64,000 bases of DNA from Fragilariopsis cylindrus CCMP1102 (Eukaryota > Bacillariophyta > Bacillariophyceae > Bacillariales > Bacillariaceae). The stretch covers positions 124,001 to 188,000 of the forward strand of contig FMBT01000290.1 of the NCBI GenBank assembly GCA_900095095.1. Direction: 5' to 3'. The notes under the pieces are model-generated. The model saw only the letters and a program-made list of their open reading frames with translations. It did not search any database and was not told the DNA's origin. This document shows, piece by piece, positions 21,801-32,478 of the stretch. The position numbers were made by a program, and so were the translations under genes. How positions within the stretch are numbered: the first letter of the stretch is position 1; the number at the start of each line of letters is the position of its first letter.

Positions 21801-24800
21801 CGACATTGAACGAACTGAAACCCTTTCCAAGCCGCTTAAGATAAATGAGAATGGACACAACGATGGAGATGGCAAAAAATCTCTAGTACAAATTTACGAT
21901 TCGAAGAAGAAACGTCGCGAAGAAGACTCAGAAATTGTACTCCGATTCAATCAAAAGCCGAAGGCTGGGATCTCATATGCTGTGAAATGTGGGCACATTG
22001 ATGGCTCAGACCCCACCGATGTAGCACGTTTTCTATTGAAAAATAAGGATAGATTCGAAAAAGCTCAGATCGGTGAATATCTAGGAAGGGAACCTGAATA
22101 TGAAAAGGGATTTATACTTAAGGTCCTTCACGAGTATGTGAATCTCATGGACTTTGACGGTCTCGCATTTGATACTGCAATTCGATACTACTTAAGTGGC
22201 TTCCGACTACCAGGAGAGGCGCAAAAGATCGATCGAATTCTGGAAAAGTTTGCCGAGCGTTATTCGGAACAAAATCCTGACGCATTCCCTAGCGCTGATG
22301 TGGCGTTCATTCTTTCCTTTTCAATTATTATGCTGAATACTGATCTTCATAACCCGTCCATCAAAGAGGAGAGAAAAATGACAAAAGAAGGATTTATTCG
22401 TAACAACAGGGGAATCAGTGATGGTCAAGATCTGCCCGAAGAAATGTTGTTAGATATATTTGATCGGATAAAAGAAAATCAAATTAGTCTCAAAGAAGAC
22501 GACGATGCACGCGAACGTGTTAACGATGGTACATCCTCAAAGGCAAATAATGCTTTAAGTCCGGCTGTATTTTTCACGAATCATTACGATGAGATGCAAA
22601 AGACGAAGGAATCCAATTTCGTAAAGGAACGTGACCAGATTGTTAGAACGACCGAGTCATTGTTGAAAAGAAGACGACACGCGACCCTGGATTCCGGTAA
22701 ATCAGGACAGAGAAAGAGTCGATCTAGTAGTAATGCAAATAAATCCTCGCATTTGCGTTATGTGCGAACTGAAGATAGTGGATTGCGTGATGAGTATGTT
22801 GCACCTATGTTTGAGGTGACTTGGGGTCCAGCTCTTGCAGCCTTCTCTACTGCTATGGAATCGGCAAATGGAACTATTGGATCACTTCTTGCTATTGCAA
22901 CGGACGAGGAATTGGAGGCGGCAGCAATCAACGCTGCGGAAACCATTGAAGTCTGTTTAACTGGATTTCGGTTTGCAATTTGCACAGCTGGTCTTGTTGG
23001 GAATGATGTCGCTAGAGATTCTTATATGTTTGCTTTGTCGCGATTCTCACAATTGGGGACTGGGGTTTTGTTAGAACCTCGACATGTTCGATGCATTCAA
23101 ACAATGCTCGTTCTAGCCAGATCCGACGGTGAGCTTCTCGGTAGCAGTTGGGAGCACATATTCCGAGCTTTAAGCGAAATCAATCGTTTTCACCAGCTCT
23201 TCCAATTGATGGCTAGGAATGATAGAGCTATTGCAGCTGCGGCAGAACGACGAAAGTCTCGTCTGATTGCAATAGAGAAGAGACGCGAGGAAAAGGAACG
23301 CAGGCGTGTCGAAAAAGAAAAGAGCGACACCATTGATGACGAATCGGTAGATAGTGACGACTTTTCTAGTGACACTGATTCATACGATGGATCTTCGTTA
23401 TTCAACGATTCTGACGATTTTAACTTCAATGACGAAATGGACACAAAAGAAATTGACGAGGCCAATGCCCGTACCGTTTATCAGGCAGTCGCAGAAGATA
23501 TTGTCGAAGCAACATACGAACGCTCTTCTTCAATGTCGACCGAAGCCGTTAAAGAATTTATCCTACAACTCTGTAGGGTTTCAAGAATGGAAATTTCTCA
23601 TTATGGTGGATTCGTCGCAAGCGATTCTAATGAAGTCAACTTAACCTCAGTTCAGTATCGAAAGAGACACGAACTATTAGGTCAGACTACAACGAACGAA
23701 AAGGAAGGATTCCACCATCAACAAACGAACATTTATAACCTTCAAAAACTCGTTGAGGTTACGCACTATAATATGGACTCTAGGCCACGTATGGTCTTTG
23801 CTGATATATGGACGACAGTATCTGCTCATTTGACGAGCACGGCCTTGCACTCTAATCCTGCTGTCGCGATGTACGCAGTCGATGCCTTCCGTCAGCTCTA
23901 TACGCAATATCTCCAACGAGAAGAGCTTGGCGTCTTTGAATTTCAACGGCGGTTCCTGAAGCCCCTTGACACCGTCATGGCACGTAGTGAAATATCAACC
24001 ACCAAGGAACTCCTTCTGAGGTGCGTGGAAAGAATTATCCTGATGTTCGGATCGCCACGGGAAGGTAAAAGGGGTGGTATGCTACGTAGTGGTTGGCGGC
24101 CAGTATTAAAGGTACTTGGTCTAGCTGGTCGAGACTCTGATGAAGAAATTGCAAAATTGGGATGCGGAATGTTAAACGCTCAAATACAGGAATGCCTTGA
24201 TCAATGTACCGAAGATGGAGAGTTTGAGGCAGGTCAAGGTAACTTGCTTGTTGAACGTTTCGTCGATCTCGTGGATGCTGTTCTTATATACGTTGGGGGT
24301 CCACACGAAGAGATGAGTCTAAAATCGATTGACGACCTTATGAAGTTGTGTGATTTCCTAGCAGATGAGTCTACCGCTTCACCCCTACTGAAGAAACGAC
24401 GGAGTGTCGCATCATGCAATGGCGAAGATTCGGCAGATGTCAACGAAGTGGCTGCCAATGAAGAGCTAGAGCTATGGTGGCCAATATTGCTCGGGTTATC
24501 ACGGTCTATCGGAGATTCAAGGAAAAAGGTTCGGAGAAAAAGTTTGGAATCACTGATGAAGATTGTATCTAGTCATTTCTTCCCATCAGATGAAAGACAA
24601 GAATCATTGGATGATGAAGCTAAATCAAAATACATTCAGACGCTGCAGCTTGTGTTCCGAGGAATCTTTAGCTCGGTATTAGAATTTGGCGATGGGGAGT
24701 CTACAGATGCAAAGACTCCATTGCTTCCGAGCGATTTCGAACGTTTCCTGGCAGTGAAAAAGCCCGGAGATCCACAAAAGTCCGATGAAGCGACTCAAGA

Positions 24801-25857
24801 ACCCTCTTGGATTGACACAACCTTTGATCCATTCATAGACGACTGCATCCATATCTGTCTTCGTTCCATGAAACTGTTCGGCGATGATACATTAATTGAG
24901 GAGATCTTAGCAATGCTCAACAGCTGTTTGATATCAGACTCTGGAGCTTTGGCGGTGAAAGGTCTTCGGAGACTCGAATTATTTGTTTCGAGTGACCTTC
25001 GAACAAGTTCTATAAAAGATGACACATGGGCTACCATCAGTCACATGCTTCGACGATGCCTTTGTGTACGTGGTTTGCCTAGGAGATCGCATTCCATTAA
25101 CCTGAATGGGAATTCCATCGCCGCTTCAAGTGCTTCTGAAAAGACGGTTACCGACGAGTCCAAATCAAAAGATAAAAACGACGACGAGGAAACTCCAAAT
25201 CTTGAACTTGAAGAGAAAGAAATGATACGTGAGTTTGTAGATGAAGACTCCATGTTTTTTGATCGGAGGTACATAGGAAGTAATACTATATCAGTTATCG
25301 GAAAGTTTCTTGAAGCTGAACATTTCACCAAGTCCCTGTCATTAAGATGGCGCATTTTTTTGGTGTCGGGTGTCGGTAGGGGGATCATAGATTGGGAAAT
25401 TGCTTATGGTATCTCAGCACGTAATTCTGGAAACATCGATAATCCCCGTAGGCCGGGCTCACCAAGCTACCTTGAAACAGCCTACTATGGACGCAAATGG
25501 ATGAATAGGTTTCTCTTACAGATGGCAACAATGAAAGAAATCGCAGGTACAGCAGCAGAAGGAAGCAAACAAGCTGCATTGCAAGAGGTAGTAAAGGAGC
25601 AGACGCAAGCTTTGGTGTCGGCATTCTTGGAAAAAGAGGCCGTGGTTGCTGGTGATGGCAAGAAACTGTCTTTGGATGTCAAATCATTTGATCGACTGAT
25701 GAATCTTGTTCAGGATATGTTGGCTGCTTACGCAAAGTTACCAGACGAGCGTCTCAGTCTCATGTCCTGGTTGAACCCTGTGCTAAGTTCGTGTATTCAT
25801 ACAGGCAATGAGGACATCCGTCTAAATATCCAAAAATTAGTCAAACGTCTTCACTAA
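18880..25857 (+). CDS. Large Sec7-domain ARF guanine-nucleotide exchange factor (BIG type)
   Basis: An uninterrupted frame of 2325 residues. It activates ARF GTPases by GDP/GTP exchange and so drives coat assembly on Golgi or endosome membranes. Residues 1-365 are disordered (Ser/Thr/Ala/Gln-rich). A helical DCB-like region follows (about 370-560). The HUS region carries the HUS box in NYDCDLSAVDLFHRI (about 880). The Sec7 domain spans about 1022-1212 (start near FNQKPKAGISYAVKCGHI). Its ARF-binding groove shows FRLPGEAQKIDRILEKFA, with the catalytic 'glutamic finger' near residue 1113, and ILSFSIIMLNTDLHNP (motif 2). Downstream HDS-like helical repeats run to the C-terminus, broken by an acidic/basic linker (about 1460-1530). 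This order, DCB-HUS-Sec7-HDS, is that of BIG/Sec7 and GBF1 proteins. Length exceeds the typical about 1800 residues because of the added N-terminus and linkers. ATG 18880 is the first in frame, after a short 5' region. Confidence 0.94.
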   Translation: MSFGDALGGDLFAGLSLSNSSLTTPSPEKKVPIATTNSSSSRNSNNDDATTTTVPPGDPSLMTGTTATPTKTPSEHQVHSPVTKQQCQPQNPVMVAAGGVIPPSAAISSPTEQQRRAVRSAPVTDKLLNILGDGGATGSEATIGISTAASDISSSNSSNHNSSTSIGKASVNSNGLSPSPVPVAASIIPVPPTTAPVAGQGLSPKFTPAAKNSAANTKKRISKVALGTQKSEKGLIATTAATITTTMTANTDKSAVSAVSEQDVKIEKISAAAAASDTNNGGATELTNKTSTRNEQNSKSKSNSTSQKQVDNSSSSTTTTPEIPPRRRKSERPPPLDDENNNDDVLNKRSSLRGVGIVKNDTPIPNSDIALKIFRKFAQKTEFHVPESHGGTQALSLWTRYVSGTPTEYNTRFDAYREFMKAIAVEDAADKKDNTETSTTMTTMTINNGTDAVVDSVLGESGDTMAKAREAMARFCHLMSVWGHASSHMAEKLEKKGSAYKIFCGMVSIGYDTATSLVTHGCLDGVMIGIGPNRDEYHKAADVLAESVFSGDLSQSSNELAAMKLLLSTGCRVTQGPDGEAMLRGSHLLQTIRVLYHAFLSTSTEANKTTARASLQQLVTSVFIRMIVSSSSIAERNHGMDDGIDNNREIDNNQDGATTPTNATDPEGGPVFPSENHRDAFLVLRSLCKLSMRVQPSGERHSHVGLQTSGSNAMWDSSKDPTGRSPMKSTKAGQDIYGGEQNKEGLQHIYTHAIHPALESKILALDLLLYLLKRTDMSGSFLQGCGPQFHYAIRNYLCVSLLKNCTSDDTRVVNLSLRVFVPIFQHFRSILKTEIEAFVTNVFFVILDSKNSPIEHKSLVVTLFDEICSDPTTLAEIFLNYDCDLSAVDLFHRIINTLSKVARTTDSINPDSNSTMSLISGSGGARMERIRTEHRELRLNAMRALRQVLASLNASIVEPMQICTSSEEKGNNKHDIERTETLSKPLKINENGHNDGDGKKSLVQIYDSKKKRREEDSEIVLRFNQKPKAGISYAVKCGHIDGSDPTDVARFLLKNKDRFEKAQIGEYLGREPEYEKGFILKVLHEYVNLMDFDGLAFDTAIRYYLSGFRLPGEAQKIDRILEKFAERYSEQNPDAFPSADVAFILSFSIIMLNTDLHNPSIKEERKMTKEGFIRNNRGISDGQDLPEEMLLDIFDRIKENQISLKEDDDARERVNDGTSSKANNALSPAVFFTNHYDEMQKTKESNFVKERDQIVRTTESLLKRRRHATLDSGKSGQRKSRSSSNANKSSHLRYVRTEDSGLRDEYVAPMFEVTWGPALAAFSTAMESANGTIGSLLAIATDEELEAAAINAAETIEVCLTGFRFAICTAGLVGNDVARDSYMFALSRFSQLGTGVLLEPRHVRCIQTMLVLARSDGELLGSSWEHIFRALSEINRFHQLFQLMARNDRAIAAAAERRKSRLIAIEKRREEKERRRVEKEKSDTIDDESVDSDDFSSDTDSYDGSSLFNDSDDFNFNDEMDTKEIDEANARTVYQAVAEDIVEATYERSSSMSTEAVKEFILQLCRVSRMEISHYGGFVASDSNEVNLTSVQYRKRHELLGQTTTNEKEGFHHQQTNIYNLQKLVEVTHYNMDSRPRMVFADIWTTVSAHLTSTALHSNPAVAMYAVDAFRQLYTQYLQREELGVFEFQRRFLKPLDTVMARSEISTTKELLLRCVERIILMFGSPREGKRGGMLRSGWRPVLKVLGLAGRDSDEEIAKLGCGMLNAQIQECLDQCTEDGEFEAGQGNLLVERFVDLVDAVLIYVGGPHEEMSLKSIDDLMKLCDFLADESTASPLLKKRRSVASCNGEDSADVNEVAANEELELWWPILLGLSRSIGDSRKKVRRKSLESLMKIVSSHFFPSDERQESLDDEAKSKYIQTLQLVFRGIFSSVLEFGDGESTDAKTPLLPSDFERFLAVKKPGDPQKSDEATQEPSWIDTTFDPFIDDCIHICLRSMKLFGDDTLIEEILAMLNSCLISDSGALAVKGLRRLELFVSSDLRTSSIKDDTWATISHMLRRCLCVRGLPRRSHSINLNGNSIAASSASEKTVTDESKSKDKNDDEETPNLELEEKEMIREFVDEDSMFFDRRYIGSNTISVIGKFLEAEHFTKSLSLRWRIFLVSGVGRGIIDWEIAYGISARNSGNIDNPRRPGSPSYLETAYYGRKWMNRFLLQMATMKEIAGTAAEGSKQAALQEVVKEQTQALVSAFLEKEAVVAGDGKKLSLDVKSFDRLMNLVQDMLAAYAKLPDERLSLMSWLNPVLSSCIHTGNEDIRLNIQKLVKRLH

Positions 25858-26450
25858 AGGTGGTAGTTTCACAATACAATAGGTAATATTGTACTCTTAA
25901 TAATTTATTTTTTAAAGACCAACTTGGTCATTTCTAGTCAAGTATATCCATAGAGATCTACTGTCCAACTAATAGCCGATTTGGGTAGTATACACGTCGG
26001 TAAAGGTTTGTTTTAGCTGGTCATCCCCTGATTGTTATTGTTTACGATTACTAGTATTATCTTATGCTGATTATGAGTTGATTGTATTATGTTGTTGAGA
26101 TTGTAAGACCAGAAAATAGTAGTCTCTTTGTTGCTCTTTTCCTCAATTGCTGTATCTGATCATTGTGATAAAAGCCAAAAATCGAAAATTATCAAGAAAT
26201 TTTGGAAATGGTCCGTGATCAAATCCAGTCCCAGTTACTTTTCCAAATGCAACATTTCTTCGGCCTGTCGTAACGTTAGTAGTAAAACAAGGCTATTTTA
26301 GCTATTTTATTGCATTACAACCTACTGTACCTAATGCCGATTGACCAAACCGTTCTTCACATTTAATACTACTAATAGAGAACTCCACTAACTTAGAAAC
26401 AAACGAAACGAAACAAAACGAAAAAAGACAAGACAAGACAAGACAAGACA
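25858..26450. other. Intergenic region with (AGACA)5 next to the following ATG
   Basis: 593 bases between two plus-strand genes; no gene seen. The last 25 bases before the RabGGTase start (26426-26450) are five perfect copies of agaca, preceded by an aaacgaaac/aaaacg-like run. The leader of that gene is therefore simple-sequence DNA without T. Confidence 0.6.
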
Positions 26451-28001
26451 ATGCATGGTAAGAAAAGATCCGAATACAAGGCTAGATTAAAAGATCCAAA
26501 GACTGCTGCCGTATTAGAAAAAAAGGCAGAACAATGGTATATTTTAATGAAAGAGTTACAAGATCGTCGTACTTGTAGTCGAAGACGGCAACAATGTCAA
26601 CGTCAACAACAAACGAAAGAATTACCAGAAACAACGAAAGAAGATAACGATGAAATTGATATTAATATTAATATTCATACTGCCACATCCACATCCACAT
26701 CCGACTCGTCCATCGCAACAGCGACGACAGCAACAACCTTGAAACTATTAGAGAAAGCTTTAATGGTAAATCCTGATCCAACCAATTTATGGAATCATCG
26801 ACGAGAAGTTATACTTGAACAGCAACGACAACAACAGCAACAACAACAACAACAGCAACAGCAGCAATCGTTGTCTTCTGGGGAAGAAATAAAAGGAAGT
26901 GATAAAGAGGATGATGATGATAATAATAATACAGATACAACTAAAGAACTAAAATCGTTATCATCATCGTTGTTGTTGTTATCTTTATTATTAGATCAAG
27001 AACGTGGATTAACACAGGCAGCATTACAACGTAATCCAAAAGCATACGGTGCATGGTATCATCGGAAATGGATGATACAATACATTAAACCTACTAAAGT
27101 TGTACTGGAGGAAGAATTACAATTAACAGCAACATTTTTGTTGGCCGATGAAAGGAATTTTCATTGTTGGAATTATCGTAGATTTATTATTGGTTGTGTA
27201 GCTGGATCGTGGAATGGACAATGGACGACGATAATTAAAAAACATGATAGGAATACAAGCACGAAAAAAATGACGACGACAACATTGATGGGACCACAGG
27301 TAGTAATAGTATCAAAAGAACAAGGGGAGGAGGAGGAAAAGGAGGAAGAGGAAAATCACGCCCAAACGCTTATTCCAAAAGAATTAATAAAATCTGAATT
27401 TGATTTTACTACATCAAAAATTCAACAGAATTTTTCAAATTTTTCTGCATTCCATTATCGTAGTCAACTTCTGGATCATTATTATTTGTCTACTAATGAT
27501 GATGATGATAATCATAATGATAACGAAGAGATGATGGATCAAACAATAGAAGAAGAATTTCAACTTATTGAGAATGGTATTTGTACGGAACCAGATGATC
27601 AAACATGTTGGTGGTATCATGCTATACTATTGGATAAACTTACAACAACAACATCAAAAACTACTGCTACTACTACTGTTGTTATTAATAGTATTAATAA
27701 TAATAATGTTCCTCTACTATCAGGATTGGTACGACAACGGTTAGAAGAACAAGCAGATTTATTCCATGAATTGTTAGAAGATTCACCAGAAAGTAAATGG
27801 GTAACATTGGGTTTATTCCGTGTCCTACAACTATTATCATCATCATCATCATCAGGAGAAGATGGAAAGATAAATGATGGTACTACTATCAATACTACTA
27901 GTAGTAGTAATGAGGAAAGAGAAAGTTTACTGCAACGTCTTATGAAAATTGATTCAGATAGATCACAACGCTATGAAGAATTGTTACGACAAATTAAATA
28001 A
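26451..28001 (+). CDS. Rab geranylgeranyltransferase alpha subunit
   Basis: A 516-residue protein of the prenyltransferase alpha family. With the beta subunit and REP it attaches geranylgeranyl groups to Rab C-termini, allowing Rabs to sit on membranes. The start MHGKKRSEYKARLKD is typical of the family. Five PPTA repeats with the W-x-H/Y-R core are visible: NPDPTNLWNHRREVIL (about 112), NPKAYGAWYHRKWMI (about 196), ERNFHCWNYRRFII (about 232), NFSAFHYRSQLL (about 330) and DDQTCWWYHAILL (about 382). The repeats are separated by species-specific low-complexity inserts, including a Gln run (about 124-140) and Glu- and Asp-rich loops. No Ig-like or leucine-rich-repeat domain follows, unlike the mammalian protein. 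A farnesyl/GGTase-I alpha subunit is the main alternative, but the MHG+KR start and repeat sequences favour RabGGTase. Confidence 0.9.
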   Translation: MHGKKRSEYKARLKDPKTAAVLEKKAEQWYILMKELQDRRTCSRRRQQCQRQQQTKELPETTKEDNDEIDININIHTATSTSTSDSSIATATTATTLKLLEKALMVNPDPTNLWNHRREVILEQQRQQQQQQQQQQQQQSLSSGEEIKGSDKEDDDDNNNTDTTKELKSLSSSLLLLSLLLDQERGLTQAALQRNPKAYGAWYHRKWMIQYIKPTKVVLEEELQLTATFLLADERNFHCWNYRRFIIGCVAGSWNGQWTTIIKKHDRNTSTKKMTTTTLMGPQVVIVSKEQGEEEEKEEEENHAQTLIPKELIKSEFDFTTSKIQQNFSNFSAFHYRSQLLDHYYLSTNDDDDNHNDNEEMMDQTIEEEFQLIENGICTEPDDQTCWWYHAILLDKLTTTTSKTTATTTVVINSINNNNVPLLSGLVRQRLEEQADLFHELLEDSPESKWVTLGLFRVLQLLSSSSSSGEDGKINDGTTINTTSSSNEERESLLQRLMKIDSDRSQRYEELLRQIK

Positions 28002-28289
28002 TTTTAAAGAGAGAGAAAAAGAATTGAATTGAATTGAATTAGATTAGATTAGTGGAAGAAAGAAACGGGCGTTATTTTGCTTTGCATAGCTCATAGCATA
28101 TTCCTTACTTATCATCAAAGTTGACAACTATAATAAAGAGCAAAACTAAATAATCAGACTTTTAATCCAATAATAAAAAACAAAAAAAAGTAGCCATGTT
28201 TCTTACTATATCTAAAAAAAAGATAACATTTTTTTTTAGAAGACTAATAGTCCTACTATCAATCATTTGCATATGGTCGCCAAAACTAC

Positions 28290-30129
28290 TTATGGTACAA
28301 AACACTGACGAATTCCACATTCATCTCCTTCTCCTCCTCCATCACCAATGCCTCCTTTGCTAGTCTTACTCCGTTTCCCATCCAATCGTGCAAATGTCAT
28401 CGTTGAACTATGATTTTGACTTCGTTTCTTAACTGCAGCTAATTGTCGACGTATTTCACGAAAATCATGACCGATTTTTTCTCTAGCACGATCGACATTG
28501 GCAACCGTCCACCAACCTCTACGATCACGGACTAGAATCCGACCACCTAATTTAGTCAGATCTTCTAATACCTGCCAGGATATACGTGTCTTACCCTGTG
28601 TGTCGGCAGCATTATCGTACTTCATGTAATACGATTCGATAATTTCACGATACTTAATATTACCTAGATTATTCCCAAAGGACGGTCCGGCATTACCAAT
28701 AAGTATATCCATGACTAACGGACAATCAATACCCTGAAATGGTGGTTGACCCATTTGTATGCATCCCTCTCTTTCTCTTTGTGTGGCAAGCCATCGTAAA
28801 TGATTTGTTGTTTTAATCCTTCCACTTGATGTTAATGGTAAATGATCACCGGGAATACCATATGCTATAAGACTATACTTGCTTTCGGTCAACGAGCCTT
28901 ATATTTTTTATTGTAAAATCAACAACAGCAGCAGCAGCAGCAACAACAACAACATTAGTAATAATAAGCTGAATTTAAACACAAACTTGAACGGTACAAT
29001 GATAACCATCACCAATATGCATACATTAACAAGTATCATATCATATTATATCATATCACGATGACGACGACGACAATACAATACAATACAATACAATCAT
29101 AACGTACCCATATGTTTTCTAACACGGACTCTCATAAAACTTGGAGCGAATAACATTATTGCAGCAGCACCAATTTGGTATACAAGTGTATCGGGGTAAC
29201 AAATATGAATTGCACTAATCCTTATTGGGAATGCACCAAGTAAGTTATTCATTGTACCTTTTAAGTTTTTTTCCTTTAGGAATGATGTTTCACCTGTAGC
29301 TATTTCACCTGCAGCTAATCCACCATAAAAGACCATAACACAACCATATTTTTGAGTCTGTTCGTCGGATGATAGTACTTGGAATAAGTACATGACTGCT
29401 CTCAACATCTGTGTTTTTTTTCCAATGTTATATGTAAACGTATATAAATTATTCAAGATATGTACAGTATAATAATAATAATAATAATATGTTCGAATGT
29501 GGTTAGAAAAAACTTTGTACTTGTATACACTGGAAAGAGACGGAAAACAGCAAAGGACGTGTCTTGTATGACAATGAAAACTCAGTATAACATTCAAAAT
29601 AGGTACGTACACTTGGAGTTGATTGGCTTTGATTTGATGATCCCATATTACCTATCCTTGTCATGATTCTTCGACCGGTACGATCACGACAGGGAAGTAA
29701 TTGATGGACGCCTTCCCGTACATGAGTTTGATCACTCTTTTCTAAATCATTATAATAAATTGGTCTCATAAGTGCCTTCATACCAAAAAAATTATAAAAG
29801 ACATCCAAATAATTTACAAATCGTTGTGCTGCCTTATCAATATCATATTCTTCAGCCCTCAAAAAAATTATTCGAAATTGATTATTCCGTAATACGTATC
29901 GACTATTCAATTTACATGCCTCGTCGTATGCTGATTTGTTGCCGATGCGTTTAATTGCATCATTCATTAGTGATAAACATTCTACTAATTTCGATGGTGT
30001 TGTTTCTTCCATCCTAAGATTACGTACACCATGTATATCATCATAAACAATTTCTCTTTGTCCTGCTGTCATGCGATTAAGGTCATTAGCAATAGTCCGA
30101 TCCGCATGTTTAGGATCGAAGTCTGACAT
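28290..30129 (-). CDS. CRAL-TRIO-like lipid-binding protein fused to a DUF6824 domain (three exons)
   Basis: The exons are 29611-30129, 29108-29408 and 28290-28897 (donors GTACGT in both introns, acceptors ACAG and TAAG). The phases fit, and the protein has 475 residues. Residues 1-260 resemble the Sec14/CRAL-TRIO family in its diatom form: MSDFDPKHADRTIANDLNRM, EYDIDKAAQRFVNYLDVFYNFFG, HQLLPCRDRTGRRIMTRIGN, and MLRAVMYLFQVLSSDEQTQKYGCVMVFYG; these proteins bind or move small lipids. VRKHMGSLTE leads into a TESKYSLIAYGIPGDHLPLTSSGRIKTTNHLRWL linker. Residues about 330-415 are a DUF6824 domain (DILIGNAGPSFGNNLGNIKYREIIESYY ... KLGGRILVRDRRGWWTVANVDRAREKIGHDFRE), a module common in diatoms, of unknown role and often in putative nuclear proteins. 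The second intron contains (ATACA)n at 29073-29097. Confidence 0.85.
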
Positions 30130-30306
30130 GATGATTCTATTTTTTGCTTGCCGTGGGTTGCTAATGCTGATACTGATGCTGATGCTGATGGTTTATGCTA
30201 GAACTAGAATGTATTTTGTGCCTTGTTCGGCCATTTCTTTTTTTTAATAATTTATGATGTCTCATTTGTTATACAGTAAGATTTTTGAATGTCGATGTCT
30301 CGTTAA

Positions 30307-30401
30307 TTGCTTGTGCACTTCTCGACTTCGCCACTATGATGATTGAAAAAAATTGCTCGTGCACTTCTCGACTTCGCCACTTTTATTGATGATTGAAAAA
30401 A
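30307..30401. repeat. Imperfect tandem duplication of about 47 bp
   Basis: Two adjoining copies (30307-30352 and 30353-30401) share tgtgcacttctcgacttcgccact and end in tgatgattgaaaaaa, with one base change and a 3-4-base insertion (ttta) in the second. It lies upstream of the CRAL-TRIO gene start and may be part of its promoter. Confidence 0.8.
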
Positions 30402-31239
30402 CGCAATGATGTGGACAAGAATTACTTAATGCGCTCATGCCGCATTAAAACATGACGCTTTTAGCGAACAACGCTCAGATTTGCTTCTTTTTTTCAGTTA
30501 ATGTTAATTTTTTTTTATTTAATAGAAAAACGAACCTGTTAATTAAAAAAATTAAAGTAGATTTTTGAATTACAAACGCTGTGTATGCATTAATAATACT
30601 ACTCATTACTATTGTTGGTACCGATACCGTATGATGGGAGTGTGATCTCAATCAGACAACTAACATAACAACATAACTGTTGGCTACCTCACCTTGATCA
30701 GAACTATAGCAAACAGGAGGATATCAAATATGGACCAGTTAGTCCTGGATAGTAGTAGCAGGTAGTTGTTAGGAGTAGTACTATAACTACTGTATAAATT
30801 AGTAGCATCAATAAAGCATAAAGTATAATCATCGTGACTTATCAACTTATCAACTTATAATCAAGATCCCTTACATGTTTCAAAACACAAAGAAGAAAGG
30901 GAAGTGTACAATACATCAAATACTACCAATTATCACTTTTAGATCATGCTGTGTCATCATGCATAGTAGAAAGATATTATTCGTAGCAACTACTAAATGT
31001 TGTCTGTGTAACATTTTACTATGAATATATGTATTATTTACACTGCTCGTCTCTTTGTGTCTGTCAGATAGCTGGGATGGGTCAAGTGCCTAACACATCA
31101 AATTGAAAAGATTTTAATTCTTTTAACAATTAAACATATTATGTACTGTAGCATACCCATTGTATGACAAAACAAAAACAGTAATAATGATGCAAAAGGA
31201 TAAAAAGGAATGTAAACTTAATTACAATGTGTAGTGTGA
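30402..31239. other. Intergenic region upstream of tRNA-Gly
   Basis: AT-rich and non-coding, with several TACTGTA-type motifs (30790, 31143). The run taaaaagg at 31201-31208 (ccttttta on the minus strand) is a suitable Pol III terminator for the tRNA-Gly gene that ends at 31240. No other gene seen. Confidence 0.45.
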
Positions 31240-31310
31240 TGCACTATCCCAGAATCGAACTGGGGGCCCAACGATGGCAACGTTGGATTTTACCACTAAA
31301 CCAATAGTGC
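31240..31310 (-). tRNA. tRNA-Gly (GCC)
   Basis: A full cloverleaf of 71 nt without CCA. The acceptor stem GCACTAT/ATAGTGC is paired over 7 bp, with discriminator A. The D arm is GTTT-AGTGGTA-AAAT; the anticodon stem CAACG/CGTTG holds loop TTGCCAT (anticodon GCC); the T arm is CCCAG-TTCGATT-CTGGG. There is no intron. A T5 terminator follows about 35 bases downstream on the minus strand. Both internal promoter boxes are intact, so it is expected to be functional. Confidence 0.96.
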
Positions 31311-31657
31311 TATTGACGTTTTCCGTTGCTACGACACCATAATTTTATGTTCATATACTTAAGATCATGAGTAAGTTCTTAATTGTCGTAAGTCATTAGT
31401 CATTATTACTCGGTGTAAACAATTTAATTTTTAATCTACTGTACATTAGTGTTGTGCGTGTTGTTTGCAGTTTTGTAACTGTATGCAGCATGCGTACAGT
31501 AAATCTGATAATTATGGTACCTTACACCCTACTTACTAGGCGGTAGTGAAGAACTTATCTCCTGCTCGATGGATCCTTAATTATTTTCCGTTCTCACCGC
31601 GCGAAGCAACACGCCTGATGCATATCCGCGAACAATAAAAAACATAATAATGTGATA

Positions 31658-31730
31658 CGGACGATACCGGGGTCGAACCGGTGGCCTTGCGATTAACAGT
31701 CGCACGCTCTGCCAACTGAGCTAATCATCC
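31658..31730 (-). tRNA. tRNA-Asn (GTT)
   Basis: A full cloverleaf of 73 nt. The acceptor GGATGAT/ATCGTCC has one U-G pair, with discriminator G. The D arm is GCTC-AGTTGGCA-GAGC; the anticodon stem TGCGA/TCGCA holds loop CTGTTAA (anticodon GTT); the T arm is ACCGG-TTCGACC-CCGGT. T6 follows on the minus strand about 15-20 bases beyond the 3' end. Bases 31691-31706 (positions 25-40 of the tRNA) are identical to the primer-binding site of the outer copia element at 38230-38245. Confidence 0.97.
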
Positions 31731-32478
31731 ATTTTTTTCATTTGGTACCGATTTCGGCATATTTTACGTTCAAGTACATAGTTCTTGTTCAAAATTATGA
31801 GCGACATGCTGTTAATAGTGTGTGATGATGCTATTACGTACGTTTATTTAAGGAAATAATGTTTTGATCATCGATTGATTTTTTTTGACACCTAACTTAT
31901 CTGTGGTGATTGAACTTGCATTTTTGCCTGTGTGGAACACAAGAAGATTTCTGACAATATTCGATGTATGTGTAGTAATATGCGAATACTGTAATGAATA
32001 CTGAATCATTACCGTATCTCTTTTAAAGAAATGAGTTAAATTCTCATACAGAGATCATAATAACATCCCTCTGCTAAGCAAGCTAGATAGAGAGTAGCAG
32101 TTGAAGGAGAGCGTATACGAATATACCGGTGTAGTAGGACCCAAAAAAAAGTAAGTCTTCTTTATATACACTGTAACTTGTTTACCCTTGTACAATAATG
32201 CACCGCGATGCGACGATATTTAGATAGCGTTATGTCGGCCGGAGTCAGAGGGACATCAAATAATCAAATTAATTGATTGATTGGTCGATTGATGTGATTT
32301 TCGATTACGTTTCATTATATGGTACATCATCTTGAATGACCATCTATATCGTTTTTTAATTCTATATTTTCTCACCACTTCAACCATCTATTCTATACTA
32401 TCTATCCTCTATCTATCTCTATCTGCTCAATAGTTTTAAAAGACAAATATCCATCAAATCTGATACAATTTATACACT
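31731..32478. other. Intergenic region upstream of the MBOAT gene
   Basis: 748 bases without a supportable gene. Contains atactgtaatg (31986), a pyrimidine/T-rich block with repeated tctatc units (32390-32422) and a TATA-like acaatttataca just before the ATG at 32479. Confidence 0.45.
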
